This document shows positions 1 to 8,010 of a DNA stretch of 64,000 bases, one piece after another. Position numbers and translations under genes: made by a program. The DNA is from CAYUMU01 sp964445985 (GTDB taxonomy: Bacteria > Planctomycetota > Planctomycetia > Pirellulales > S012-138), in NCBI GenBank assembly GCA_964445985.1, contig CAYUMU010000029.1, positions 1-64,000 of the forward strand. Direction: 5' to 3'. The notes below the pieces were generated by a model, which worked only from the letters and a program-made list of their open reading frames with translations, did not search any database and was not told the DNA's origin. The stretch's first letter is position 1. Every line of letters begins with the position of its first letter.

Positions 1-119
1 CTGGCCGATTGAATGCGGAAGTCGCGGCGTAACGCTAGAATACAGTCAACCCATTGGCCCGACTGTTTCCATTCCCTTCTCGTTCGGGACCAGGGCGATC
101 AGTTCCAGGAGACGCTGCC

Positions 120-1631
120 ATGCGAGCGCGAACGACTTTGACTGCCGCGATACTGCTCGCCGCAGGGGCATTTTTCGGCGGTGTGACCTTGGATCAGTCT
201 GCGGCGCAAGCCCAGGATCAAAAGCCGGATGCCCCGCATGGCTGGATCGGCACGGAGACGGTCAAGACCCGATTCGACAACTTCGAGTTCAAGAACGGCT
301 ATCCCACGCAAGCGTCAGCCGACGCGCTGCTCGATCAACTCAAGTTCAACCGGGCGGTCGAGGTCTACCTCACCCAGATGCCGGCCGTCTCGATCTTCGC
401 GGAGCACCGCGGCCTGGCCGACTTCGGAGCCAAGCGGCCCCATCAAGTTGTCATCTGGGAACAACTCATGGACGCCGAGACGATCCTGCTCACCGCGAAT
501 ACCGAGACGGTGTACGCACTCTCCCACCTCGACCTGAAGGCCGATGGGCCAACCGTCATCGACGCCCCGCCGAAGATGCTCGGATTCGCGATGGACTCGT
601 TGCAGCGCTACCTCGTGGACATTGGCCCGCTCGGCCCGGACAAGGGCCAGGGGGGCAAGTTCCTCTTCCTGCCGCCCGAATACAAGGGCGAAGTGCCGGA
701 GGGCTACTTCGTCGTTCGGTCGCCGACCTACACCGTCGGCTGGGGAATCCGCGGCTTCAAGGTCGACGGGAAGACCGATCAGGCCGTGGCCCTCATGAAG
801 CAGACGAAGGTGTACCCCCTCTCGAAGGGTCCGCAGCCGATGGAGTTCCTCAACGGCTCGGGCAAGCCGATCGACACGATCCATCCAGACACCATCGCGT
901 TCTTCGAGATGCTGGCCCAACTGGTGAACGAGGAGCCGGCCGACGTGTTCTCACCGCTCGAACGGTTCCACATGCAGGCCATCGGGATCGAGAAGGGCCA
1001 GCCGTTCAACCCCGACCCGAAGACCCGGACGTTGCTCTCGGAGGCGGCACGAACCGGATCGGCGATGGCACGAGCGAACTCTTTCGCCTCGCGGGACGCA
1101 GACACATACTACTACAAGGACCGCAAGTGGCAATTCATTGGTGACGTGCCCTACAACTTCATGAAGGACGGCGTCCTGGAAGTGGACCGCCGGGCCTACG
1201 TCTACTACATGGCGCTGGGTAACTCGCCCGCCATGATGGCGAAGAACGTCGGCCTCGGCTCGTACTACCTGTGGACGTACAAGGACGGTGCGGGCAACTT
1301 CCTCGACGGCGCGAAGAGCTACAAGTTGCACATCCCGGCCAAGGTGCCCGCCAAAGACTTCTGGTCCGTGCTGGTGTACGACGCGCTCAGCCGCAGCGAA
1401 CTGAAGAACGGCGAGAAGTTCCCCTCGGTGAGCCTGTATTCCGGCCCAAAGATCAATGAGGATGGCTCCGTGGACGTCTACTTCGGCCCCGAGATGCCCA
1501 AGGGGCAGGAGAAGAACTGGATCAAGACTGTACCCGGCAAGGGGTGGTTCCCGCTCTTCCGCTTCTACGGCCCTTTGGAGCCGCTCTTCGACAAGAAGTG
1601 GGAATTGAACGACATCGAGGAAGTCCAATAG
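120..1631 (+). CDS. Secreted DUF1254/DUF1214 protein
   Basis: A 503-residue protein with an N-terminal signal peptide (MRARTTLTAAILLAAGAFFG, cleavage probably near AQAQ). The middle part (about residues 60-210, with ANTETVYALSHLDL and the VGWGIRGF stretch) fits DUF1254, and the C-terminal part (about 375-490, with DFWSVLVYDALSRSEL and WFPLFRFYGPLEP) fits DUF1214; the two domains normally occur together in secreted proteins of uncertain function. I chose the ATG at 120 because AGGAG lies at 107-111 and the signal peptide starts there; an upstream in-frame ATG at 54 would add an unlikely extension. It stands alone, with a TAGAAT-like -10 at 36-41 but no clear -35. The biochemical role is unknown. 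Confidence 0.85.
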   Translation: MRARTTLTAAILLAAGAFFGGVTLDQSAAQAQDQKPDAPHGWIGTETVKTRFDNFEFKNGYPTQASADALLDQLKFNRAVEVYLTQMPAVSIFAEHRGLADFGAKRPHQVVIWEQLMDAETILLTANTETVYALSHLDLKADGPTVIDAPPKMLGFAMDSLQRYLVDIGPLGPDKGQGGKFLFLPPEYKGEVPEGYFVVRSPTYTVGWGIRGFKVDGKTDQAVALMKQTKVYPLSKGPQPMEFLNGSGKPIDTIHPDTIAFFEMLAQLVNEEPADVFSPLERFHMQAIGIEKGQPFNPDPKTRTLLSEAARTGSAMARANSFASRDADTYYYKDRKWQFIGDVPYNFMKDGVLEVDRRAYVYYMALGNSPAMMAKNVGLGSYYLWTYKDGAGNFLDGAKSYKLHIPAKVPAKDFWSVLVYDALSRSELKNGEKFPSVSLYSGPKINEDGSVDVYFGPEMPKGQEKNWIKTVPGKGWFPLFRFYGPLEPLFDKKWELNDIEEVQ

Positions 1632-1781
1632 CGATCTTTCCCATGCCTGTCACCAGGCGCAATGTCAGTCTTGGCCAGTGGTGCCGGCACCGAAGTGTCG
1701 GCGCAGCCCGGCTTCCCAGCCTCGGACGCCAGCGATAAAAAGTTCAATTGGCGTCTTGTCACCCCGACTTTGAACAACGTG

Positions 1782-1811
1782 CGGCTCGTCGCAACGCTTT
1801 ACGACGAGCCG
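1782..1811 (+). terminator. Terminator-like hairpin downstream of the DUF1254 gene
   Basis: A perfect 10-bp inverted repeat, CGGCTCGTCG (1782-1791) and CGACGAGCCG (1802-1811), encloses a 10-nt loop and is followed by TTTCTCGTTT. It looks like a rho-independent terminator, although it is 150 bases past the stop codon. Confidence 0.6.
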
Positions 1812-1952
1812 TTTCTCGTTTGGAGTAAACACGTTGCGGTTGGCTTGCCGGGCTGCCCATCGAGTTCAAAAACGGCGGCTGGTTTCAACGTAGACGTGAG
1901 GATCCACGTATAAGACTTTGTCTGGTATGAAGTTGACGAGTTCAAATCTTGT

Positions 1953-1988
1953 CAACACTCATGCGGGCTACGCATCGGCTGAGTGTTG
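1953..1988. repeat. Two-tier hairpin
   Basis: CAACACTCA (1953-1961) pairs with TGAGTGTTG (1980-1988), and inside it TGCG (1962-1965) pairs with CGCA (1971-1974) around the loop GGCTA. No T-tract follows on either strand, so it may be an RNA structure rather than a terminator. Confidence 0.4.
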
Positions 1989-2102
1989 CCGAAGAAGCGG
2001 CCGACAGTTGCTTCGATACCGAAAAGCGAGGTTTAGTTACGTCGTTTCCGTCGTTATCAGACGACGGTCAAGGTGAGCTTCTGTTCGTACCCTCCGATAG
2101 CC

Positions 2103-2843
2103 TCACTTCTCCGCCTGCAGCAACTCGATCATCGCGGCGGCGTAACGTCGGCCCAGCTCCAGGCGGCCCGCCGTAGTAAAGTGCACCCGGTCGCCGCCGC
2201 GCTCCACGTCATCGCAATGGACCACGCGTAAGTTTGGCAGCTTCACGGCGTCCTGGGCTTGGCGTACCGTTTCCAAGTGAGGATTGTTCGGCCGCGGCGG
2301 GATGGCCCGCATCAGGACGATCGGCAAGTTCGCGTTGCCAAGATCACGGCGAGCCATTTCGACCCAGCGGACCAAGCCCTCACCATAGGCCTGCGCCGTC
2401 TCCTCTTTCAGGCCGTCGCCGTAGCTGACGTCCAACAGCATTCCGACAATCTCGATGGGCCGACCTTGTTCTTGCGATTGCTTCACCAGGTTATTGATGC
2501 CGGGCCCCGGCGAATTGTTCGCCACGTAACGGACTGAAGTCCAAACGATGCCGATCGGCCGGCCCAGGTGCTTCGCCATAGCCCGCCCGAACACGGCCTC
2601 GTTGCCGACCAGATTCTTTCCCGCTTCCAACGGCGCCCACTCCCCCTTCTGATACGCCAACACATCCGTCTGCGGTTCGCGCAGCTCCTCCGGCAGGTTT
2701 TCGAGCTTGGCATTGGAGCCGAGCATGTTGCTCGTCCCCGCTAGCACGAACACCTGCAACGGCCGCTCGTCCGCCTGCAACGACGCGTTAGTCGCAACAC
2801 TGAGCAGTGCCATCGTGATGACAAAGAGAAAGCGAACTCGCAT
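2103..2843 (-). CDS. Secreted SASA-type (DUF303) carbohydrate esterase
   Basis: A 246-residue protein with a signal peptide (MRVRFLFVITMALLSVATNA) followed by an SGNH/SASA fold. VFVLAGTSNMLG is the block I nucleophile motif; the family usually has GQSNM, here GTSNM, with the Ser kept. The C-terminal DRVHFTTAGRLELG supplies the Asp-x-x-His pair. Such enzymes deacetylate sialic acids or plant polysaccharides, and the planctomycete versions are secreted. The ATG at 2843 is chosen because a GAGG Shine-Dalgarno lies six bases upstream; a TTG at 2855 is possible but weaker. It converges on the DUF1254 gene. The exact substrate cannot be read from the sequence. Confidence 0.8.
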   Translation of the reverse strand: MRVRFLFVITMALLSVATNASLQADERPLQVFVLAGTSNMLGSNAKLENLPEELREPQTDVLAYQKGEWAPLEAGKNLVGNEAVFGRAMAKHLGRPIGIVWTSVRYVANNSPGPGINNLVKQSQEQGRPIEIVGMLLDVSYGDGLKEETAQAYGEGLVRWVEMARRDLGNANLPIVLMRAIPPRPNNPHLETVRQAQDAVKLPNLRVVHCDDVERGGDRVHFTTAGRLELGRRYAAAMIELLQAEK

Positions 2844-3067
2844 GCAGCACCTCAAGGCAAAGGGGTCTATCTGCGTTTTTTAGTGGCGCGAATTGTGAAA
2901 TACAACTTCCTCCGGAGTTTTTTTGCTTGGAGGATGAGCGATGCGACTGAGAGAACACTCGAATCAAACGTCCTTCGCGACCAACCGTAAAACAGCCAGG
3001 GTCCCGTCCTGTTTCCCGGTGACGGCATGGCGTAGGTCCGGGGTCAGCATCCAAGGACCGGCATCGG

Positions 3068-3649
3068 GTACTCGATACGCTCAGCATTGCATTCCTAGGT
3101 ACATTGGCCGGCGGATTAATGGCGCTTGGCTGCGCGATGGTAGGCGCGGGGAACACCTCGCCCCACCCGGCTCTGCGGTTCGTAGTGCGAACGCTGCTCT
3201 CGTTGGAGAGGGCGGTGCCTACCTTCGTAACAATGCTGATCCTGCAAATTGCGGTCGGGATTGGCGCTTTCAGTACGGTGCTGGCAATTGTGCTGGGAAC
3301 GGTGGGGATGTTTGGCAAGATCTTCGCCGAAGACTTGGAATCGGTCGACATTCAGCCGGTCGAGGCCATCGCGGCCATCGGCGGTAGTCGGCTTCAGCAA
3401 CTGCGGTATGGCATTCTGCCGGCAGCGAGAGATTCGCTAATCTCGCACTGGCTCTACGCGTTCGATATCAATGTGCGGATCGCCATTGCGCTCGGCGTAT
3501 TTGGCGGCGGCGGGATTGGGTTCGAACTCTATATGTCGCAGCGGCTCCTGCGGCATCGCGATATGCTGGCGCTGGTGCTGGTGATCCTCGTTCTGGTCAT
3601 GGCGACCGAACGAGTTTCTGATCGGTTGCGACGTCGCCTGACCAGCTAG
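3068..3649 (+). pseudogene. Truncated phosphonate ABC transporter permease (phnE remnant)
   Basis: The frame encodes the permease part of a PhnE-type binding-protein-dependent transporter. The LDTLSIAFLGTLAGGLMALG stretch, AVEAIAAIGGSRLQQLRYGI-type EAA loop and the C-terminal NVRIAIALGVFGGGGIGFEL membrane region match the family. Readable homology starts near 3068, upstream of the first usable start (TTG at 3104), and an in-frame stop lies at 3020-3022; the N-terminal part normally present in 250-270-residue PhnE is missing. No phnC ATPase or phnD binding protein is nearby. I read it as a decayed, truncated orphan; a short functional permease using TTG is less likely. Confidence 0.7.
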
Positions 3650-3696
3650 CCTGCCCCTCGGGCTCCCTCCGCGACACTTCACGTTGGTCCAAGAAT

Positions 3697-3726
3697 TTGA
3701 CCGCCGCGTCTCAGGGGGCGTATAAC
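3697..3726 (+). promoter_or_regulatory. Sigma70-like promoter of the PQQ/DUF1549/DUF1501/EF-hand operon
   Basis: TTGACC (3697-3702) and TATAAC (3721-3726) are separated by 18 bases, a near-consensus pair. Transcription would start around 3733, about 60 bases before the first start codon. Confidence 0.65.
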
Positions 3727-3793
3727 ATTCAAGAGAAGATGTTAATGAAAATAGTATTGGCAGTCCTACCCGAATTGACGCGAGGCGCCGGAA

Positions 3794-5047
3794 ATGCGTG
3801 CTGTTCTTTGGATGGTGGTCGCTTGTGCGTTCGTGCTGACCTCCAGCGCGAGCCTGGCCGATGACTGGCCGCAGTGGTTGGGGCCTCGTCGCGATGGCAG
3901 CACCAGCGAGAGCGTGGCCGTTTGGACGGCAGAGAATCCACCCCAGGTGTTGTGGCGCCAGGCCGTGGGCCCCGGCTACAGTTCGCCGGTGATTGGCGGT
4001 GGTCGCGTGTACATTCACTCCGAAGTGCCTGGCCAGCAACAAGAAGAAGTGTTGGCCATCGACCTCTCCAGCGGCAAGGTTGCCTGGCGCGATACCTATG
4101 AACGGCCGCGGTATCAGAGCGCGTTGGGCAGTGGACCGCGTGCCACGCCCATCCTTTCGGGCAAACGGCTGTTCACCCTGGGCATCAACGGCATGCTCAC
4201 CTGTTACGACGCCGAGAGCGGCACCCGCCAGTGGCAAGTTGATCTGTACAAAAAGCTGGAGTCCACGCTCCCGCCATTTGCCGTGTGCTGTTCGCCGTTG
4301 GTGATTGGCAATCGCGTGATCGTGAGCGTGGGTGGCGACGATCGCTGCGTGGTCGCTTTGGATGTGAAAGACGGCCAGATCGTTTGGCAATCGCTCGACG
4401 ACGTTGCCAGCACCTCATCGGCCGTGCTGTTTGCCGGCGGCTCGCGTCTGGCCGGAGCATCGCCCGATGTTGTCTTTCTGACGCCGCTTCGGCTCGTTGG
4501 CCTCGATCCGCTCGACGGCTCGTTTCGCTGGGAATACCCCCTGGCGTTTCAGCCCCAGGGCACTTCGCCCACGCCTCTCGTGGTGGGTGATAAGCTGATT
4601 GTCAGCACCCAATCGCATGGCGCCGTGGCCGTGCAAATCACGCAAGAGGGAGACAACCTCAAAGCCAGCCCCGCCTGGCAAGACGCCGCCCAGAAGAGTT
4701 ACTTTTCGTCGGGCGTGGCCAAGGGCGATCTGGCGTTGCTCGTCACCAATACCCTCGACGTGTCGCCCGTCGCAACCATCACTTGTTTGGACGCGGAAAC
4801 AGGCAAGCAGCATTGGAAGCTTCCTGCCGGATATTTTCACGCCAGCCTGATTCGCACCAGCGATGATCGATTGCTGGTGCTCAGCGACGCCGGTCTGCTA
4901 ACATTGTTGGAGATCACGGCCGCCGGCCCCAAAGAACTGGCCCGCGCCCAGGTTTGCCGTGGCACGCTCGTGGCCCCCGCCCTGTCCCAAGGGCGACTCG
5001 TTGCCCGCGACGATCAAGAAGTCATCTGTATCGACCTCAAGCCATGA
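3794..5047 (+). CDS. Secreted PQQ-binding-like beta-propeller protein
   Basis: A 417-residue protein with a signal peptide (MRAVLWMVVACAFVLTSSASLA) followed by DDWPQWLGPRRDG, the hallmark opening of planctomycete PQQ-like propellers. Repeats with aromatic/Gly signatures such as VLAIDLSSGKVAWRD, LTCYDAESGTRQWQV, VVALDVKDGQIVWQS and ITCLDAETGKQHWKL mark successive blades. Such proteins resemble BamB and quinoprotein dehydrogenases but usually lack a proven catalytic function. It is the first gene of a four-gene operon; its TGA overlaps an in-frame ATG (ATGA at 5044-5047) of the next gene. A role in export or surface assembly together with the DUF1501/DUF1549 proteins is inference. Confidence 0.88.
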   Translation: MRAVLWMVVACAFVLTSSASLADDWPQWLGPRRDGSTSESVAVWTAENPPQVLWRQAVGPGYSSPVIGGGRVYIHSEVPGQQQEEVLAIDLSSGKVAWRDTYERPRYQSALGSGPRATPILSGKRLFTLGINGMLTCYDAESGTRQWQVDLYKKLESTLPPFAVCCSPLVIGNRVIVSVGGDDRCVVALDVKDGQIVWQSLDDVASTSSAVLFAGGSRLAGASPDVVFLTPLRLVGLDPLDGSFRWEYPLAFQPQGTSPTPLVVGDKLIVSTQSHGAVAVQITQEGDNLKASPAWQDAAQKSYFSSGVAKGDLALLVTNTLDVSPVATITCLDAETGKQHWKLPAGYFHASLIRTSDDRLLVLSDAGLLTLLEITAAGPKELARAQVCRGTLVAPALSQGRLVARDDQEVICIDLKP

Positions 5048-5103
5048 CCCAGGCAGCCAACCTCCCAGCAGCCAAGGCGCGAACCACGTTGGAAACTTCT
5101 CAC

Positions 5104-6690
5104 ATGCGACTCATCGCGCTAGCCCTCCTGATCGCCGCCTGCGGTCTATCGCAACCGGCGCTGGCGGCTCCACCGGGGCAGGCTCCACTTGGGCGGGCAT
5201 TGTCTTCCGATCCCGCCCGTTTGGCGGCGACGATCGACCGCCGGTTGCAAGAACTGTGGCAGGCAGAGCAGGTTGAGCCAGCGCCAATGACCGACGACGC
5301 AGAGTTCTTGCGGCGCGTGTCGCTCGATATCGCCGGGAGGATCCCCTCGTCGGCGGATGTGTACGCCTTCTTGGAGGATCCGTCTGCCGACAAACGAACC
5401 GCCGTCATCGATAGATTGCTTGATTCGCCTCGCCATGCCCAGCATTTCGCCAACCTGTGGCGCGCGGAACTCTTGCCCGAAGTCAGCACGAATCCGCAAG
5501 CGCGAGAGTTGCAGTTCGGCTTCGAGCGATGGCTGACGGAGCAATTTCGCGGCAACGTGCCGCACGATCAATTCGTGCGATCATTAATCGCCATTCCGCT
5601 GCCGGGCGTCGGTCAGGCCGCGGAACCCGTGTTGCGCGATCCTCAGCGTTCCAACCCTTTGGCGTTTATCGCCGCCAAAGACGCCCGCCCCGAAAACCTG
5701 GCCGCCGCGGTTACGCGCACCTTCTTGGGCATTCGCTTGGAGTGCGCGCAATGCCACGATCATCCGTTTGCCGCTTGGACCAGGGAACAATTCTGGAGCC
5801 AGGCGGCATTCTTTGCCGGCTTAAAGAAGTCGTCGGGCGGCCTGCTGGCGCCACTCAACGAGGTGGCTCAACTTCGCGCGATCGCGGCCCAAGAGGGCGA
5901 AGCCAAAATCGAGGCCCGTTTCTTGACTGGCGACCAGCCCGCTTGGACCGCGGCCGCAAGTCCCCGCGACCTCTATGCCGAGTGGCTAACGTCGTCAGAG
6001 AACCACTACTTTGCGAAAGCTGCCGTCAATCGTTTATGGGGGCAGTTCTTTGGGACCGGCATCGTGCATCCCGTGGACGACTTTCACGACGCGAATCCTC
6101 CCAGCGACGAGCTCTTGCTCGACACGCTGGCCGCGGAGTTTGTGCAGTCCGGCTTCGACGCGCGCTATCTCATCCGCGCGATCTGCCTGAGCAAAGCCTA
6201 CCAGCAAACCAGTGCCCAATCGTCCGACCATCAAGCGCAATCCGCCATTGCGGCCCGCATGACCGTCAAGGCGCTGACTCCCGAGCAACTGTACGATAGC
6301 TTCATTTTGGCAACCCGTTTTGAAGAAGCCGATCGGCGGGGCAATTTACGCCGCGAGTTCTTGTCCCGCTTCGCCCAGGCCGGCGAACTTGGCGAGCCGA
6401 CGACCTCGGTGCAGCAGGCGTTGACCTTGCTCAATGGCGCCCTGGTGGCGCAAGCTACCGATCCCCAACGGTCGCCGGCCCTGATCGCCATCGCCCACAC
6501 GCCGCGCCTCTCTACTGAAATGCGGATCGAAGCGCTCTATGTCACCGCCCTAGGAAGGCGGCCCACCGCGGCCGAGCTATCGCGACTGCAAAGCTTCGTG
6601 GCTGTCGCTGGCGAAGAGCAGCAGACGGAGCGGCTGGCGGACATTTTTTGGATGTTGTTGAACAGCCTGGAATTTCGCGTCAACCATTAA
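5104..6690 (+). CDS. DUF1549 and DUF1553 domain protein
   Basis: A 528-residue secreted protein: signal peptide MRLIALALLIAACGLSQPALA, then DUF1549 (about 30-235, with FLRRVSLDIAGRIPSSADV and RLECAQCHDHPFAAW) and DUF1553 (about 280-510, with AKAAVNRLWGQFFGTGIVHP). The CAQCH sequence is a CxxCH motif of the kind that can hold c-type heme and is conserved in the family. Unlike many relatives, it has no separate planctomycete cytochrome c domain at the N-terminus. The start at 5104 gives a clean signal peptide; an ATG at 5044 that overlaps the previous stop would add 20 residues. It forms the usual pair with the DUF1501 gene 21 bases downstream. Biochemical function is unknown. Confidence 0.9.
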   Translation: MRLIALALLIAACGLSQPALAAPPGQAPLGRALSSDPARLAATIDRRLQELWQAEQVEPAPMTDDAEFLRRVSLDIAGRIPSSADVYAFLEDPSADKRTAVIDRLLDSPRHAQHFANLWRAELLPEVSTNPQARELQFGFERWLTEQFRGNVPHDQFVRSLIAIPLPGVGQAAEPVLRDPQRSNPLAFIAAKDARPENLAAAVTRTFLGIRLECAQCHDHPFAAWTREQFWSQAAFFAGLKKSSGGLLAPLNEVAQLRAIAAQEGEAKIEARFLTGDQPAWTAAASPRDLYAEWLTSSENHYFAKAAVNRLWGQFFGTGIVHPVDDFHDANPPSDELLLDTLAAEFVQSGFDARYLIRAICLSKAYQQTSAQSSDHQAQSAIAARMTVKALTPEQLYDSFILATRFEEADRRGNLRREFLSRFAQAGELGEPTTSVQQALTLLNGALVAQATDPQRSPALIAIAHTPRLSTEMRIEALYVTALGRRPTAAELSRLQSFVAVAGEEQQTERLADIFWMLLNSLEFRVNH

Positions 6691-6711
6691 ATTACAAAGA
6701 AACGGAATACC

Positions 6712-8010
6712 ATGTTTCTTCACGCACCCCTGAACCGCCGCGCTTGGTTGTCTGGCGCGGCAACCGCCGCGGTCACCGCTTCCGTTTCTCCCTGGCTAGG
6801 TCAGATCGCGGCCTTGGCAGCCGCTGAACCCCGCCGCCATCGCTCCTGCATCTTGCTGTGGATGGCCGGTGGGCCAAGCCAGCTCGATACCCTGGACCCC
6901 AAGCCGGGCACGGCCAACGGCGGTCCATTCGCGGCCATCGGCACGGCCACGCCCGGCATTCAAATCTGCGAGCATCTGCCGCAATTGGCCCGGCAAATGC
7001 CCGACCTGGCGTTGATTCGCTCCATGCAAACCAAAGAAGGCGATCACGGTCGGGCAACCTCGCACCTGCGCACCGGCTACCGTGCCGAGGCCTCCATTCG
7101 CTTTCCCTCGCTGGGCGCGCTGGTGTCGCAAGAGTTGGCCGACCGCCAGGCCGATCTGCCAGGCTTTGTCAGCATCGCGCCGCAAGGAGCCTATGCCCAG
7201 CCCGCCGTTTCTGCTGGCTTCCTCGGCGCTCCCCACGCGCCGCTGGTCGTCAGCGCCGAAGGCGAAACGGCCCGCGACGCTGAACTGCGGGTGAAAGATC
7301 TTTCGCCTGCCGTGGCTGGCGAGCGTTGGCAAGAGCGCTACCTTCTGCTGCGAGAAATGGAACAGCCGTTCTTGGCCAGCCGCCCCGGTCCTGGCGCCAG
7401 CAGTCACGTAACGGCCTACGATCGCGCGGCCCGCCTGCGCGGCCCCGCCGCGATTCAGGCATTCGATCTGCAAGAAGAAAGCGGAGCGCTCCGCGATAAG
7501 TACGGCCGCTCGTCCTTTGGACAAGGTTGCCTGCTGGCCCGGCGGCTGGTGGAACGCGGCGTGCCGTTCGTGGAAGTGACCCTCGGCGGCTGGGACACCC
7601 ACAACAACAACTTCGAACAGGTGCAATCGCTTTGCAACGTGCTCGACCCCGCTTGGGCCACGCTCCTGGCCGACCTGAAAGATCGCCAGCTACTGGACGA
7701 CACCCTCGTGGTTTGGATGGGCGAATTCGGTCGCACGCCGGCGATCAATCCTCGCGTGGGACGGGACCATTTTCCTCCCGCCTGGAGCGTGGCGCTCGGC
7801 GGCGGCGGTATCCGCGGAGGGCAGGTGGTCGGCTCGACCAATGAACAAGGGACCGCGGTTGTCGAGCGTCCGGTTCAAGTAGCCGATCTCATGGCCACCA
7901 TCTGCACGGCCCTTAAGCTGGACCCCACCAAGCAGAATATTTCCAACGTGGCCCGCCCCATACGTTTGGCCGATCCCACAGGCAAAGCCATCGCCGAGGT
8001 GTTGTCGTGA
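6712..8010 (+). CDS. DUF1501 protein with Tat-like signal
   Basis: A 432-residue DUF1501 protein of the alkaline-phosphatase-like fold. The N-terminus has a twin-arginine-like sequence (NRRAWLSGAAT) followed by a hydrophobic segment, so export in folded form is likely. Family marks are ILLWMAGGPSQLDTLDPKPG near the N-terminus, GGWDTHNNNF in the middle and VWMGEFGRTPAIN and GRDHFPPAWSVALGG towards the end. It sits between the DUF1549/DUF1553 gene and the EF-hand gene, whose start overlaps its stop, so translation is probably coupled. The pair DUF1549/DUF1501 is a hallmark of Planctomycetota; its job is unproven. Confidence 0.92.
   Translation: MFLHAPLNRRAWLSGAATAAVTASVSPWLGQIAALAAAEPRRHRSCILLWMAGGPSQLDTLDPKPGTANGGPFAAIGTATPGIQICEHLPQLARQMPDLALIRSMQTKEGDHGRATSHLRTGYRAEASIRFPSLGALVSQELADRQADLPGFVSIAPQGAYAQPAVSAGFLGAPHAPLVVSAEGETARDAELRVKDLSPAVAGERWQERYLLLREMEQPFLASRPGPGASSHVTAYDRAARLRGPAAIQAFDLQEESGALRDKYGRSSFGQGCLLARRLVERGVPFVEVTLGGWDTHNNNFEQVQSLCNVLDPAWATLLADLKDRQLLDDTLVVWMGEFGRTPAINPRVGRDHFPPAWSVALGGGGIRGGQVVGSTNEQGTAVVERPVQVADLMATICTALKLDPTKQNISNVARPIRLADPTGKAIAEVLS

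Larger units (their letters stand above)
1632..2102. other. Intergenic region with two stem-loops
   Basis: No convincing gene is seen between the convergent DUF1254 gene and the SASA esterase. Short open frames here have no start signals or recognisable motifs. Two clear inverted repeats are listed separately (1782-1811 and 1953-1988), and a third small hairpin, CCGTCGT/ACGACGG, lies at 2048-2067. Confidence 0.5.

Noticed and set aside
2048..2067. Terminator for the SASA esterase
   Set aside because: The CCGTCGT/ACGACGG hairpin has no T-tract on the minus strand.
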